Origin: Reticulitermes speratus
Taxonomy: Eukaryota > Arthropoda > Insecta > Blattodea > Rhinotermitidae
Reading direction: 5' to 3'
Assembly (NCBI GenBank): GCA_021186555.1
Contig: JAJKFL010000006.1
Coordinates: 28,393,478-28,457,477 of the forward strand
DNA length: 64,000 nt
Shown here: piece after piece, positions 11,481 to 21,790 of the stretch
Layout: every line of letters starts with the position of its first letter
Position numbering within the stretch: position 1 is the first letter of the stretch
Position numbers and translations under genes: made by a program
The notes under the pieces: generated by a model
What the model was told of the DNA's origin: nothing
The model's database searches: none
Seen by the model: only the letters and a program-made list of their open reading frames with translations

Positions 11481-11822
11481 AGCCGATAAGCACATCTTGA
11501 ATTTTATCCCTATAAACCTAAATTTCGCATTTTGCCCTCTGTATATCGCCTGGTTACAAACCGCAAATTTTCCACCAACAGAATGACACAGAAAGACGAA
11601 GCACATTTTAATATCCTTAGGCTACCGCCGTATTTTTAATATTTAGAAAGTCACAAATCCCATCCATGCAATTGTTTGAATCTTGAACGGGCGAGTTCCG
11701 AACATCTACAGCAGTAATGGGGTAATTCGAATATAAAGGTACTAGGCTGCATTACGTAATTTATTTTAATTTAATAGAATTCAACCCGTTGACCCTTTAA
11801 AAAATCAAAACAACATTATATT

Positions 11823-12010
11823 ATCAGTCTAAAACAACTATATATTCTTAGGAAATTCTACATGTTTTCGCTTAAATAATCCATGATCAGGCTAAATATA
11901 GGCTTAAATTGCATTTTACCGAAATTTAAGCCTGTGTTTAGCCTGATGATAAATTATTTAATCCGAAAGATGTAGCGTTTCCTAAGAATATATAGTTGTG
12001 TTGGACTGAC
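11823..12010. mobile_element. Foldback element 2: compact 88-bp-arm hairpin
   Basis: Left arm 11823-11910 and right arm 11923-12010 are reverse complements with about 85% identity by eye, separated by only about 12 bp. Both arms contain CAACTATATATTCTTAGGAA, then a TACATGTTTTCGCTTAAATA-type motif, then the GATCAGGCTAAA segment. It carries the same hairpin motif class as foldback element 1, but unlike that element it is almost spacerless. No coding capacity. Confidence 0.9.
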
Positions 12011-12949
12011 GACGTGATGATTTTTGAATGTACTACGTACTGACTATTTCTACTTTCGGTCTAAAATAAAGCCAAAATTTAAGACTCATTCCACCGTTAT
12101 TTCAGAAGTGGATACAGCACACAAATAAAAAAAAACGTGTTTATTGCTTTCCTTCCAGACTTCTCCCAAACAGTACCTAATAATACTTACTACGTGCAGC
12201 ATTCAATGTTACGTAATTTACACGCTCGGTAAGAAGTTGTGGAATGGTAAATAATGTAGGTGTGTGCCTGTGGAAGTAGCCCGGTCAGCAAGTAAAGTAG
12301 AAGAGGTTATATGGTTTATTTGAGGGAAGTTGCTCAGTTTTGATTATTGGTCGCCAGTGTGGAAATTTAATTTACACTGGCCGCCATTCAACAGTCTTTT
12401 TCTAACAGAAATAATATGGCTAAAATTAAGCGATTCCAATAAATTTCAGGCTAGTGACAGAATAAAACCTGAATTTGTAAATAAAACCAGTGTACCGATT
12501 ATGCAGTATTAACTCGTGTACTGAACTCGCTTGTGTTTTCAAAGAGGAAAATTGAAGTTGGGGTAGAGTTTGTTACGAATTACCATAAAACATAAAATTA
12601 AGCCCCAAAGTGAATTAAGTTGCATAAAAACACGTAAGTTCCGACATGTGTACACGGATACGGGATACGGGTTTAGACGAGCTGCACACTTAGTAATAAT
12701 CAATCGAGGGGAAAATACCTTTATGGGGAGGGAAAACATTACGACGGAAGTCCAAGTCGAGTCTTTCGACCTATTAATGTCCTATTATTTTTCCTCTCAG
12801 TTTAGGCTATATTTTATTCCTGCTGCAAATTAATTAAAAATAGTTTGTTTCCAACAAGAGACACCATTCTTAGAAACCGGGGAAAAAATAACGATAAAAA
12901 TTGCGTAGTTATCGAGACCCACTTTGTGCAATTTATGATTAGTAGTAGT
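12011..12949. other. no supported gene
   Basis: Unique AT-rich sequence. Open frames on both strands are short and overlap one another, with no recognisable domain. Confidence 0.5.
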
Positions 12950-13228
12950 AATAGCAGCACGCCGATCCCAGTGGCCGCGCGGTCTAAGGCGTGGGTTTGC
13001 GGCCGCTCGCTTCCTGGGATTGTGGGTTCGAATCCTGCCGGGGGCATGGATGTCTGTCTCTTGTGAGTGATGTGTGTTGTCAGGTAGAGGTCTCTGCGAC
13101 GGGCTGGTTCCTCGTCAAGAGGAGTCCTACCGACTGTGGTGTGTCTAAAAGTGTGATCGTGAAGCCTCGAAAAATGAGGCGGCCTAGGCCCCCAAGGGGC
13201 TATCGAGCCATTGGAAAAAAAATAGCAG
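12950..13228 (+). mobile_element. SINE-A copy 4, full length, 8-bp duplication
   Basis: Body 12961-13220, beginning GCCGATCCCAGTGGCCGCGC, with intact A-box-like and B-box (GGTTCGAATCC) sequences and an A run at 13214-13221. AATAGCAG at 12950-12957 recurs at 13221-13228. One of the better-preserved copies. Confidence 0.95.
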
Positions 13229-13329
13229 TAATGTCATCACTAGTAGTCACAGTTGTAGTGGCAGTAGACAAAGAAATATTCACCATTACTTGAAGCTCTC
13301 GCATAAGCCTATAAATAACTGAAATATCT

Positions 13330-14040
13330 AGCAACATGTCTGTTGTTTTGTATCGGTGTGAAACTTGGTCTCTCACATTGAGGGAGGAACATAAGCTGAG
13401 GGTGTTCGAGAATAGGGTGCTGAGGAACGTACTTGGGCCTAAGAGGGACGAGGTAAGAGGGGAGTAAAGAAGACTACCTAACGAGGAACTTTATGCTTGG
13501 TAATCATCATAAAATATTATTCGGTTGATAAAATCAAGACGAATGAGATGGGCGGGGCATGTAGCACGTATCGGTGAGGGGAGAGGTGCATACAGGGTTT
13601 TGATGGGGAGACCTGAGGGAAGGAGACCACTTTGAAGACCCAGGCGTAGATGGGAGGATAATATTAAAATTGATCTTCAAGAAGTGGGATGGGGAGACAT
13701 GGACTGGATTGATCTGAATAATATTATTCACTCCGTGCATTGCTCCCCTAATCATTCATTTATACCAACACATGCACAGGACAGAAATTAAAAGTCATAT
13801 ATTATATATGACTTTTAATTTCTGTTAAGTGCATATGTTGGTATAAATAAATGATTAGGATTTATCTGGTTCAGGAGAGGGACAAATGACGGGCGCTTGT
13901 AAATGCGGTAATGAACCTTCGGGTTCCATAAAATGCAGTAACTTCTTGTCTAGCCAAGGACTTGTTAGCTTCTCAAAACGGACTCTGCTTCATGGAGTTC
14001 ATTCATTCGTTCTTTCGTTAGTTAGTTAGTTACTTAGTTA
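13330..14040 (+). pseudogene. LINE-2 remnant interrupted by a palindromic MITE
   Basis: Translation of 13330-13720 across frame breaks gives VLYRCETWSLTLREEHKLRV and ENRVLRN, then [13 protein letters not shown], the C-terminal segment of the LINE ORF2. The alignment with other LINE-2 copies breaks after TTGATCTG at 13720 and resumes at TTTATCTGGTTCAGG (13861). The 140 bp between is an inserted element. The 3' end (TTCGGGTTCCATAAAATGCAG) and TTAG-type tail (14013-14040) follow. Confidence 0.85.
13721..13863. mobile_element. Palindromic MITE nested in LINE-2
   Basis: Arms 13747-13803 and 13806-13859 are near-perfect reverse complements. CCTAATCATT...TTTATACCAACA on the left matches TGTTGGTATAAATAAATGATTAGG on the right, with the centre TATATTATATATG. 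It lies within the LINE-2 copy, and the host sequence TNATCTG is duplicated on both sides, consistent with a 7-bp target duplication. It has no coding capacity. The 26 bp before the left arm (13721-13746) belongs to the insertion but is not palindromic. Confidence 0.85.
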
Positions 14041-14044
14041 GTTA

Positions 14045-14280
14045 CGGCTAATTGCAAAGCCCGCAGCTGGAAACGATCCTGACCTAAGGTGGTGGTCACG
14101 TTGTTAGCATTCCTGCTCTCTATTCTGGGAGTCAAGGGGTTAAAACCCACGGCTAGTTATCGGTTGACGTGACTAAGGGTTTGCGTGGTTCGGTCCCGAG
14201 AGGCGTATGTAAGGATAGTGTGGCACATCACCCTGCATAAATTCAGTAGCTGAATGCGTCGTTAAATAAACTGATAATGG
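14045..14280 (+). mobile_element. Degenerate SINE-D-like fragment
   Basis: Ends with GAATGCGTCGTTAAATAAACT, the reverse-oriented signature of SINE-D (TTATTTAACGACGC at 29475). A decayed B-box-like GGGTTAAAACCCA lies near 14138. The tRNA-like head is too mutated to align with confidence. Confidence 0.45.
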
Positions 14281-14459
14281 AAACAAGGTAAGGTACTAAG
14301 CAGTCCAGTTTTAAGTTTAAAGTACGATGCAACAGCGACGCGTCTGGATTAAAAAACGGCGCCTCCTGCACGTTTGTGCGTCTACTTCAATCCTGAATGA
14401 CACTGGCATTGATCAGCAGGTGTGGCAATTAATCGGAGATAATCTGGAAATACACTGAC

Positions 14460-15884
14460 CTGTAGGTTCACGTGCTGCAGGCTCTGCAGACTCCTGAAGG
14501 ACCCCGACTCGATGCTGCTGATGAGGTTGTTCTGCAGATGTAGTTCCAGAAGGGCCGGCAGCGGGTCGAAAACCCCACGTCCGATCTCCACGAGCTGATT
14601 ATTTTGTAGCCGCAGCTCCCGCAAGCTGTTTACATGCCTAAAGGTCCCTGGCTCGAGACCCTCCAGCTTGTTGTCATCCAGGCTGAGGGACGTCAGTTTG
14701 TTGCTCGTCGTGAACCAGTCCTTGGGGATTGCCCTGATATAGTTGGCACTGAGATGAAGTTGAGCCAGGTTTGGGAGTGACAGCAAAGCCTCGGGATCAA
14801 CGCGACGTATGGCATTCTGCTGTAAGTAGATAACAGTGAGTAGTACAGAATCGGTGAAGGCATCGGCAGGTACCTCAAGGATATTATTCTCGGACAGGAA
14901 GAGTTCCCGCAGGTCGGGCAGATGAGCGAAAACACCGCTGATATAATGGATGTGATTGTGGCTGAGGTCAACTGTACGGAGCTTCTTGTTGGACTGAAAA
15001 GTGGCACCGTCTAGGAACACAATCTTGTTGTGGCTCAAGTCCACAGACTCAAGCTCTAATAGAGACAGAAATGCGTCGTGCTGCACTGTTTCAATTGCAT
15101 TGTAGTATAAAGACAGCGTCCGGAGCGCTGGCATGGGCTGGAAGCAGTCAGAGGGAATGACCTCGAAGTTGTTGGAACTCAGATCTACGAGGAGTAGTGC
15201 GCCCAGGCGCGAGTACCCGTCGTTAGGAATATCCCCGATCTCGTTCCACGCCATTCGCAGCGATCGCAGGTGTTCCAGCCTGCGCAAAGCCGCCATAGGG
15301 AAAATCCGAAGCTTGTTTTCAGCCAAGTCGAGTTCGGTGAGAGACTCCTCCAGCCCCGCAAACGCGTATTCGCTGGTCTTCTGCAAGAGGTTGCCTTTGA
15401 GATTCAGCTTGGTAAGATGTAGTCCGTAGAAACTGTAGCTTGGCAGGTCTGTGATATCGTTGCCCTCTATATCAAGTGCCCGCAGCTCTTTGAGGCCGGA
15501 CAGTGCTTTCTGTGGCACTTGTTTCAGGCGACCGGACACGAGACTGAGTGATTGGAGGCCGGGCTGAATTTCGACTAGGCTGTCATCCGCTAGCTCGGCC
15601 AGGCTGGAGTGCGAGATCTGCAGGTGGCGGATTACGGCGCCAGGTGGGAACAGCTCGGCCTGCAGCACGGTCACCTGTGCATCAAGGTCGTAGATGCTGA
15701 GCGAATGCACGGGACCCGCCACCTGCAGCAGTACCTCGCGCAAGGTGTGCGCCGTGGCGTCCGGGCACTCCAGAAACAGGCCGTCCTCGAAGTTGTAGCA
15801 GGGACAGGACGTGGGAGAAGACGGGCAGGATGAGCCGCTAACCAAGAGGGGCAGCCACAGTAGCAGCAGCAGCACATGAGTCAT
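14460..15884 (-). CDS. atk: Extracellular leucine-rich-repeat protein, large first coding exon; probable artichoke orthologue (partial)
   Basis: A 475-codon exon, phase 0 at its end. The start at 15884 (MTHVLLLLLWLPLL) gives a typical signal peptide of about 18 residues; the open frame extends 13 codons upstream without an ATG. An LRRNT-like cysteine cap follows (C-x6-C-x-C-x12-C, residues about 20-41). About 17 LRRs of 22-25 residues (LxxLxLxxNxL/I, for example LRTVDLSHNHIHYI and LRELRLQNNQLVEI) fill residues 60-475. The exon stops inside the eighteenth repeat (LQHVNLQ) at CAG|GTCAGT, a consensus donor at 14459; the following sequence hits a stop. There is no transmembrane segment in this part, so it is a secreted or surface protein. 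The early GLFLECPD and SLSIYDLD segments fit the Drosophila artichoke family of matrix LRR proteins as I recall it, which are over 1000 residues, so more than half is probably missing here. Other large LRR proteins (chaoptin, slit-like) are the alternatives. Base use is GC-richer than the surroundings, as expected for a constrained exon. Confidence 0.88.
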
Positions 15885-15916
15885 CTCACCGCTGCCATGT
15901 TGAACGCTGCCAACCT
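15885..15916 (-). promoter_or_regulatory. 5' UTR part of the exon and probable splice acceptor of the LRR gene
   Basis: Minus strand TGATTTGTTACAG|GTTGGCAGCG places an acceptor AG at 15916-15915, so the exon probably starts at 15914, 30 bases before the ATG at 15884. That implies an upstream non-coding exon, not located here. A short ATG frame in another phase (15898) stops after five codons. The polypyrimidine tract is weak, so this is inference. Confidence 0.5.
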
Positions 15917-16529
15917 GTAACAAATCAGTCCTGTCAGTGAGAATTCGACATCTACAAAATTAATATTGATAACAATCTGAAATAAAACATATAAAGTCTT
16001 GACAGCGTGTGCTTTATTTAATGAAAATGTTAAATGCTGGGAATATATAGCGTCGAAAAATGAAATGTAAGTGGGGAGCAATAGCGGATTGATACTGACG
16101 GGAAAATGGAAATACTCGGAGAGAAACCTGTCCCATTGCCGATTCGTCCACCACAAATCATACAGGGACTAACCATGGATCAAACGCGAGCCTCGGTGGC
16201 AACAGACTGTACGTCAAATGACGTGACACGACGTTTAGGGAGTTGGATCTATCCATGTTTTCAAGTTACTGGTTTTCATTAAATTTACAGATGTTTTAAT
16301 ATTATTTCTTCTTAATATTATTGGTGACGAATATTTTCTTCTTTGGGGTTTTCTGACACTATTTTGATACTCTTTTCTTCTACCACACAAGTGTGCATTC
16401 TCCTCCAATTGCGTAGCCATTATTTTGACCATGCTACGAAAACAAGTTATCTCGTACAAGCGGTATTGAATGTTCAAAGTCTTTTTCAGAAACCTACACC
16501 AATATCATGATTTTTATATGTTAAGGTTT
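15917..16529. other. probable intron or upstream region of the LRR gene
   Basis: No recognisable exon, promoter element or repeat. AT-rich sequence with short meaningless frames. Confidence 0.45.
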
Positions 16530-16736
16530 ATCCAACTTGAGAATGTGGAATATTTAAACTATTTGGGTAGCATGATAACAAATCATGCAAGATATACACG
16601 TACAATTAAATCCAGGATTGCCATGGCAAAAGCAGCTTTCAACAAGAAGGCTCTTTTCACCAACAAAATGGACTTAAATTTAAGGACGATACTAAAATGT
16701 GGAGAAATACTTCTCAAATACTCAAATGTAAATTAG
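16530..16736 (+). pseudogene. LINE-1 internal fragment of ORF2
   Basis: An open stretch reads LENVEYLNYLGSMITNHARY, then IKSRIAMAKAAFNKKALF and DLNLRTILKC. This is the segment that directly precedes the YGAETWTLRK region in LINE-1 ORF2 proteins. The copy breaks off on both sides, and its upstream 60 bases are unrelated. Together with 3299-3757 and 58500-58745 it samples three different pieces of the same family. Confidence 0.85.
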
Positions 16737-18754
16737 ACCTGCACTCCCAAATTATATTTCGATAATTATCGAACGTCACATTTTTACTTTGCGAATTGAC
16801 TCAAGTGTAACACTTCTGACCTGTATATTGGAGGTGAACACTTCGAATTTCAGCGGCGAAACTGGCTGTTCTGGATGAGAGTTTTTGTGTTTTCCTCAGC
16901 CTCCCTGTCAGTATCTCCCTATATATAATACTCTTACTGTGAACGAATGAGTCAGTCAGTCACACCCGATCGATAACAGTCGATAATAATCGGCAAAATC
17001 AATAATCGTTAAGTAATTCATGAAAGTAAACAATAATAGACAAAAATCTATACTTCATTATGTAAACTGTTGTAATCGATAGTAATCGCTACGAAATGCG
17101 TTGCCATGGTTATGGCAGTGGTTGAGATAGACTGCGTTCTTGTGAGGCACAAAACGAGGCTGAGGAAACAGTCTTCGTAAAGGAGACACGTTGTGTTCAC
17201 TGTGAGCAACGAGTTGAGGCTGAAGAAACAGTTGAGCATCGAACATAAATACAACATAGCACAATTACGTGGCAACACTACGATCGCTAGGATTAATCTA
17301 AGAATTAAAAAAAATGACCGACGAAGGTCCGTGGAATACATGGCAATCCCTCATGTGATGGGACAGTGGCTAGTATATAAATAAATGTACAAAATTTCAA
17401 TGGCGGTTGTTATGCAGCACCGTAGTAAGTGTGACCAGGTGCTTTTTTCTAAAACGATGATTGTAATTTATTTGATGGTGAAATCGGGCTTTCGCGTACA
17501 CAGGCTGAGCTATACAATGAAAACTCTCCAGGCACCAGAGCTGGTATCAAAGCCGAGACTGAAATTTGTACCTACTAAACACAAGTCTGATTTTATACTG
17601 TTACACTAACCTGATCTGAGTGTGTACGAATTCAAATAGTTTGAGGGTAACTAGGTTCTTCGGGAAGAAGATGGAAAAAATGGGGTTTTCCTAAACTGAA
17701 TGGTATGAGGCTATGCATTTTCAGATCCGTAAAGAGCATCGTAGCAAATAAGAGAAAGGAAAGAGAAAAAATGTAGATATCATAAGCAAAGATGTTATAT
17801 AATTACAGGTAATTGTCATTATACGGGTTTGTCCTGATTTTGATATGACGATAAGCTCACTCTTTCTAATTTTGTCTGGAGACCAAAACCGGGTTTTGTA
17901 AAAGGCAACGCGGCAGAGCAACAAGACAGAATTTCAGTTTGTCTAACACGAACAATTTTTCATTTCTAACAGTTTGTTACGTTCCTATAAAGGAAACTCC
18001 TTTTTACAGAAAATTATTTTATTTCAACACTCTGATAACACCAGGTGCTTTTAGTAAGTTTCTGCTCACAGAAGTGTAACATCTTTGGCGATCTAAGTAC
18101 ACTGGAGACATTTACACAGCGGCGGAAGAGCATTCCATTAGGACCAGGCTAGGCTGCAGTTAGAATCAATCATTGTGTTGCCTCAGGTCTCACTACTACA
18201 AAAAGCAGTGGCAAACACTGCGAATTCCAGTGCAGTTGAAGTGTTTCTCAAAGGCCAGCGCCAATTTTGCATGCATAAAATAGCCATACAGGAGTTGCCC
18301 ACGTCTATTCATACATAAGCCTTTGAAGCTAGCTGAGAAATTTCATTTCACCTGTGTTGTGAATTTTATTTCTCTGATGGTTCCAATTCAACCTTCATGC
18401 GCTGCCACCTCTATTCGAGACTTACCTCTGTATACTGCTAAAGCCTTCAACGCCCGGACTTTGGATATTATTTTGCCGTTTCACCTACCAAAGTCTGCCC
18501 TAACTTAATCACAAAACAAAGGGAGCAAAGACTCCTCTTTCCACCAAGACCTGAAGCAACTATCGTCTTCTAAAATACCCATGCCCGACTGTCAATTCTT
18601 GGGGTTTGTAAGACACTGTGTCAACTGAAAGTCTCGGGTGAAGCAGGAAAACAATCATGCTTAGTTTTTATTGGGAGGGAATTACCGCTAATTTAGAACG
18701 TACTACGCCGGCAGGTGTCAAGACAAGCTGACAAAACCACTAGGAACGTCACGA
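16737..18754. other. gene-free stretch
   Basis: Unique-looking sequence with short open frames on both strands (for example 17048-17341 and 17193-17384, antisense to each other). None shows a domain, signal peptide or repeated homology, so I do not call a gene. Confidence 0.5.
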
Positions 18755-19022
18755 TATACGTCAATAGCTCGATTGGGATTCGAACACGACTCGCTAAGGG
18801 TTGGAGGATCAGGGGATCGAATCCCGGGGCAGGTCGAGATTTTCAGCACCCGTCCATACCAGCCCTGGGGCACACCCAGCCTCCCGTAAAATGGGCACCT
18901 GCTCTCTTTCCCGGCGTTAAAGCAGCCGTGACGTCGTGTTGACCTCCGACCCGCAACTAGCGCCGAGGTTACAGAAAGAGTAAAACTACACCTCTACTCC
19001 CCCTCTGTGACTTCACGGTTTA
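18755..19022 (+). mobile_element. SINE-C copy 1 (third tRNA-derived SINE family)
   Basis: B box GGGATCGAATCCCGG at about 18813-18829 follows a decayed tRNA-like head. The body (CCAGCCCTGGGGCACACCCAG, TAAAATGGGCACCTG, TTCCCGGCGTTAAAGCAGCC, TAGCGCCGAGGTTACAGAAA) aligns block by block with the reverse complement of 49335-49606 and with 21300-21470. No clear duplication was found. Confidence 0.8.
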
Positions 19023-19799
19023 TTCTAGAGTGAACTTTACATATTTGTCCTTTTGTTCACACTAAGGCGGAAACGTCTCCTAAGACAAACAGATTATGAC
19101 AACTATTATGCATATTTGGCAAATACTATTTTGTTCTTAACTGTAGAACAGGAAGTACGATTTCGAGCAGAGACCTAAATATGTCTACCTGTTAAGGTGC
19201 ATGCGCACTGACACACAATGGACAGAATAATATTTGGGATGCATTACACGTAATGTTACAAATTACTGTAATCCTTTCAGATCTCTTTTAATATTACCCT
19301 CCCATCTACACTTCTTCTGTGCTTGCTACTAGTCCAAACCATCTCCTTTCTGTTTTTTCACCTTAGTAGTGTTTCATGAAGTGCATGGATTGTACGATAG
19401 CTTTTCATTACGCAGGTTTCTCCATCGAACTGCTTCTTGTTCTCTCTTAAGTCTAAATATTCTCCTCGCCATGTTTTCAATCACTTTCACAGCAAAAGCG
19501 GTGGAAATTCTGGCTTTGATTCGGGGAATTCTAGATTCTAGGCCCGGCTGTAACGTCGACAACCTTGAGTGAGGTCTTACGTCGTTTGCCTCTATCCCTC
19601 TATACAGACGCCGGGATAATACCTCAAATTGGGCTACAACATTTCCTTTCCATTTCCTTTGAGTTTCACTATTCACGAAACATTCTATCATTCGACTCTA
19701 GTAAACTGAGCCACTGACAGAATCGTCAACTAACATAAATAAATAATACACTGCGTCAGAACATGACGACATCGAGCCTTGTGAAACCAGAAACCTGCA
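19023..19799. other. no host gene; possible old LINE or other transposon fragment
   Basis: At 19286-19310, TTTTAATATTACCCTCCCATCTAC matches the antisense of the LINE-2 motif GATGGGAGGATAATATTAAAA. The adjacent minus-strand frame (19691-19374, 105 codons) resembles the read-through of another dispersed repeat but I cannot name it. No constrained gene is supported. Confidence 0.4.
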
Positions 19800-20060
19800 A
19801 CTGCGGTGGGGACAGGATAATGAGAAGAATACTTGGAAATAGGAAGGACAGGAAAGGAAGAGACGACTGGAGAAAAGTACACACTGAAGAGCCTCGTAAT
19901 TTTCACCCCTCGTGAAACATAATTAGGGTGCTGAATTAAATTAGGCTGAGGTGCGCTCTAAAATTGCAGGCATATAATTTCTAGTCGGAACATACGACAG
20001 TAGAGACAATGTGGCAGGCTTAGGCGTAGATGGGAGATCAGCAGTAAAACGAAATTTAAA
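19800..20060 (+). pseudogene. LINE-2 fragment, heavily decayed
   Basis: Plus strand: GATAATGAGAAGAATACTTG encodes the IMRRILGNRK block, GGAAGAGACGACTGGAG the following residues, and TTAGGCGTAGATGGGAGATCA the GRRWE-like box near 20018-20040. Several frame breaks and a foreign middle portion (19920-19975) show it is not functional. Confidence 0.55.
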
Positions 20061-20106
20061 TAAATGCACTGTCTGGTTTTGTCTATATTGCTTTCATAGA
20101 GACCAT

Positions 20107-20446
20107 TATGCAGAGCCATAGCTAACTACACATTTATGCACATCAGTCTCATACAGGCCACTATGCAGAGCCATAGCTAAGTACACGTTTATGCACATCA
20201 GTCTGATATGCAGAGCCATAGCTAAGTATACGTTTATGCACATCAGTCTGATACAGGTCAATATGCAGAGCCATAGCTAAGTATACGTTTATGCACACTA
20301 GTCTGATACAGGCCAATATGCAGAGCCATAGATAAGTATACGTTTATGCACACTAGTCTGATACAGGCCAATATGCAGAGCCATAGATAAGTATACGTTT
20401 ATGCACACTAGTCTGATACAGGCCAATATGCAGAGCCATAGATAAG
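20107..20446. repeat. 55-bp tandem array, about 6 copies
   Basis: TATGCAGAGCCATAG begins units at 20107, 20162, 20207, 20262, 20317, 20372 and 20427 (the last partial). The period is 55 bp, except for one 45-bp unit that lost a CAGGCCACTA-like decamer. Variants run in blocks: GCTAAG in the first units, GATAAG in the last three; CACATCA early, CACACTA late. This indicates sequential duplication. The array ends directly at the palindrome that follows. Confidence 0.95.
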
Positions 20447-20536
20447 TAAATACAGGGCATACACAAAAGAATGGTGCGGTTTTAATAGTGTTCACTATTA
20501 AAACCGCACCATTCTTTTGTGTATTCCCTGTATTTA
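20447..20536. repeat. Near-perfect 44-bp inverted repeat (cruciform)
   Basis: Left arm 20447-20490 and right arm 20493-20536 pair along 44 bases with one mismatch (GGGCATAC against GGGAATAC), separated only by TT. It contains ACACAAAAGAATGGTGCGG and the reverse complement CCGCACCATTCTTTTGTGT. A minimal foldback of this identity is either young or maintained. It could be a small MITE or an inverted duplication made during replication; no target duplication is obvious. Confidence 0.95.
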
Positions 20537-21299
20537 AAGCTTACAATTGACTGGCGTCTTTATGGGACTCTAGAGGACTGAAGAGTTAAAAATAAATGAA
20601 ATGATTTTCTCTCTGTTTATTATAAATGCAAACTGACAATTCACATTCCCCCACTTATTTTAATAATTAATGTATGGAATAAATTTTATACAAAGCCTGT
20701 AAACACATTTATAAATTGTTTAAATATATTTCCGAAAGGGGGACGATGCTTACGGTGATACGTGTGTGGCGGGAAACATGAGACGTATTTAGACTGAAAT
20801 ATAAACAGCTTTATAAATATTGTTCTGACTGAAGTTACGTGAAACTGCATGCGATGAAATTTAGATTTCCATATCCATCACAAACGATGCGCAGGATTCA
20901 CGGTAGTGCTTCTACATAATCATCTAGCATTCTGAGGCCCCCACATGGCATTATTAAGGTCAAACGCCTGCGCCCGAATTTAAGACAAGTTTAATGCGCA
21001 TCGGATTGAACTGGCATAATTGCACTTTCAATAATGCATAATCAGAACACACTGACCACATTCTTGGTATGGCGACAAGGGTTTCTGCTCATATGAAGGC
21101 CTTCATACACGCTCTTTATGGGAGTATAAATAATCCAGAAATTTTTAATAAGAGACATATAACGTTACCTCCAATGTAGAGAAAGAAGAATCCATTTATT
21201 CTTAAAAGACTGAAACAGCAGTTCTTCACGGACAGTGCACGCGATAATAGATTTTATTCAAAATAATTTTTTTGAATTTTCTCTTCTCCAAAACTTCCA
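20537..21299. other. no recognisable feature
   Basis: AT-rich sequence between the palindrome and a SINE-C fragment. I see nothing supported. Confidence 0.5.
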
Positions 21300-21470
21300 G
21301 ATCAGCTCTGGGGCTCACAGCGCCTCCTACTCAAGGAGTGACGGGTTTTCTTTCCCCGGGGATAAAGCGGTTGGGATTTGAAGCTGACCAATCACCTCTA
21401 TCAATTGCCGAGGTTATGAATGTCTGGAGCTTTACCTCTATTCCGCCTATGGAAACGGACATGTATAGGT
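21300..21470 (+). mobile_element. SINE-C copy 2, 5'-truncated and decayed
   Basis: CAGATCAGCTCTGGGGCTCAC, TTCCCCGGGGATAAAGCGG, ATTGCCGAGGTTATGAATG and TTTACCTCTATTCCGCC line up in order with the SINE-C body of 18755 and 49335. The tRNA-like head is absent. Confidence 0.65.
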
Positions 21471-21539
21471 TTAACTCTATAAGATTCTGACGATGGTATA
21501 TTAGATTTGGAACCATTCACTCATCATACTGTCTATTGT

Positions 21540-21790
21540 ACCGTGTTTAGAATAAAAATTACAAGACAGCCTTTCGGGGACATTACCGCAATCCGTCCTC
21601 TGGAAAAAGAGTAAGGGCAACACTACTCATGTGGGCCCAATATGCAAATGTATTCTAAGTTTCTGGGGTTAGAGGTTTAAAAGAGCTTTTTCTGTCGGAA
21701 CCAAATGAGTGGGCGTTGTATTTAATTTTTCCTGAGGACGTGAACCAATCCTATCCTCGAAACGTAATGTAGTAAGTTTTACATTAAACA
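21540..21790. mobile_element. Foldback element 3 with paired hairpin motifs
   Basis: The left arm (about 21540-21630) and reverse complement of the right arm (about 21700-21790) align loosely. The left arm has TTTCGGGGACATTACC and ATCCGTCCTCTGGAAAA; the right arm read backwards has CGTTTCGAGGATAGGATTG and ACGTCCTCAGGAAAAA. The right motif on the plus strand is CTGAGGA...TCCTCGAAACG, with a 5-bp GAGGA/TCCTC stem. No coding capacity. Confidence 0.65.

Noticed and set aside
12961-13050. tRNA gene (head with A and B boxes)
   Set aside because: Followed by a SINE body and A run, flanked by a target duplication; the acceptor and anticodon arms do not pair. It is a SINE head, as at the other SINE-A copies.
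15133-15833. Plus-strand frames of 74-98 codons
   Set aside because: Antisense shadows of the GC-rich LRR exon.
19374-19691. 105-codon minus-strand frame with many charged residues
   Set aside because: No recognisable domain; it resembles chance translation of a dispersed repeat.
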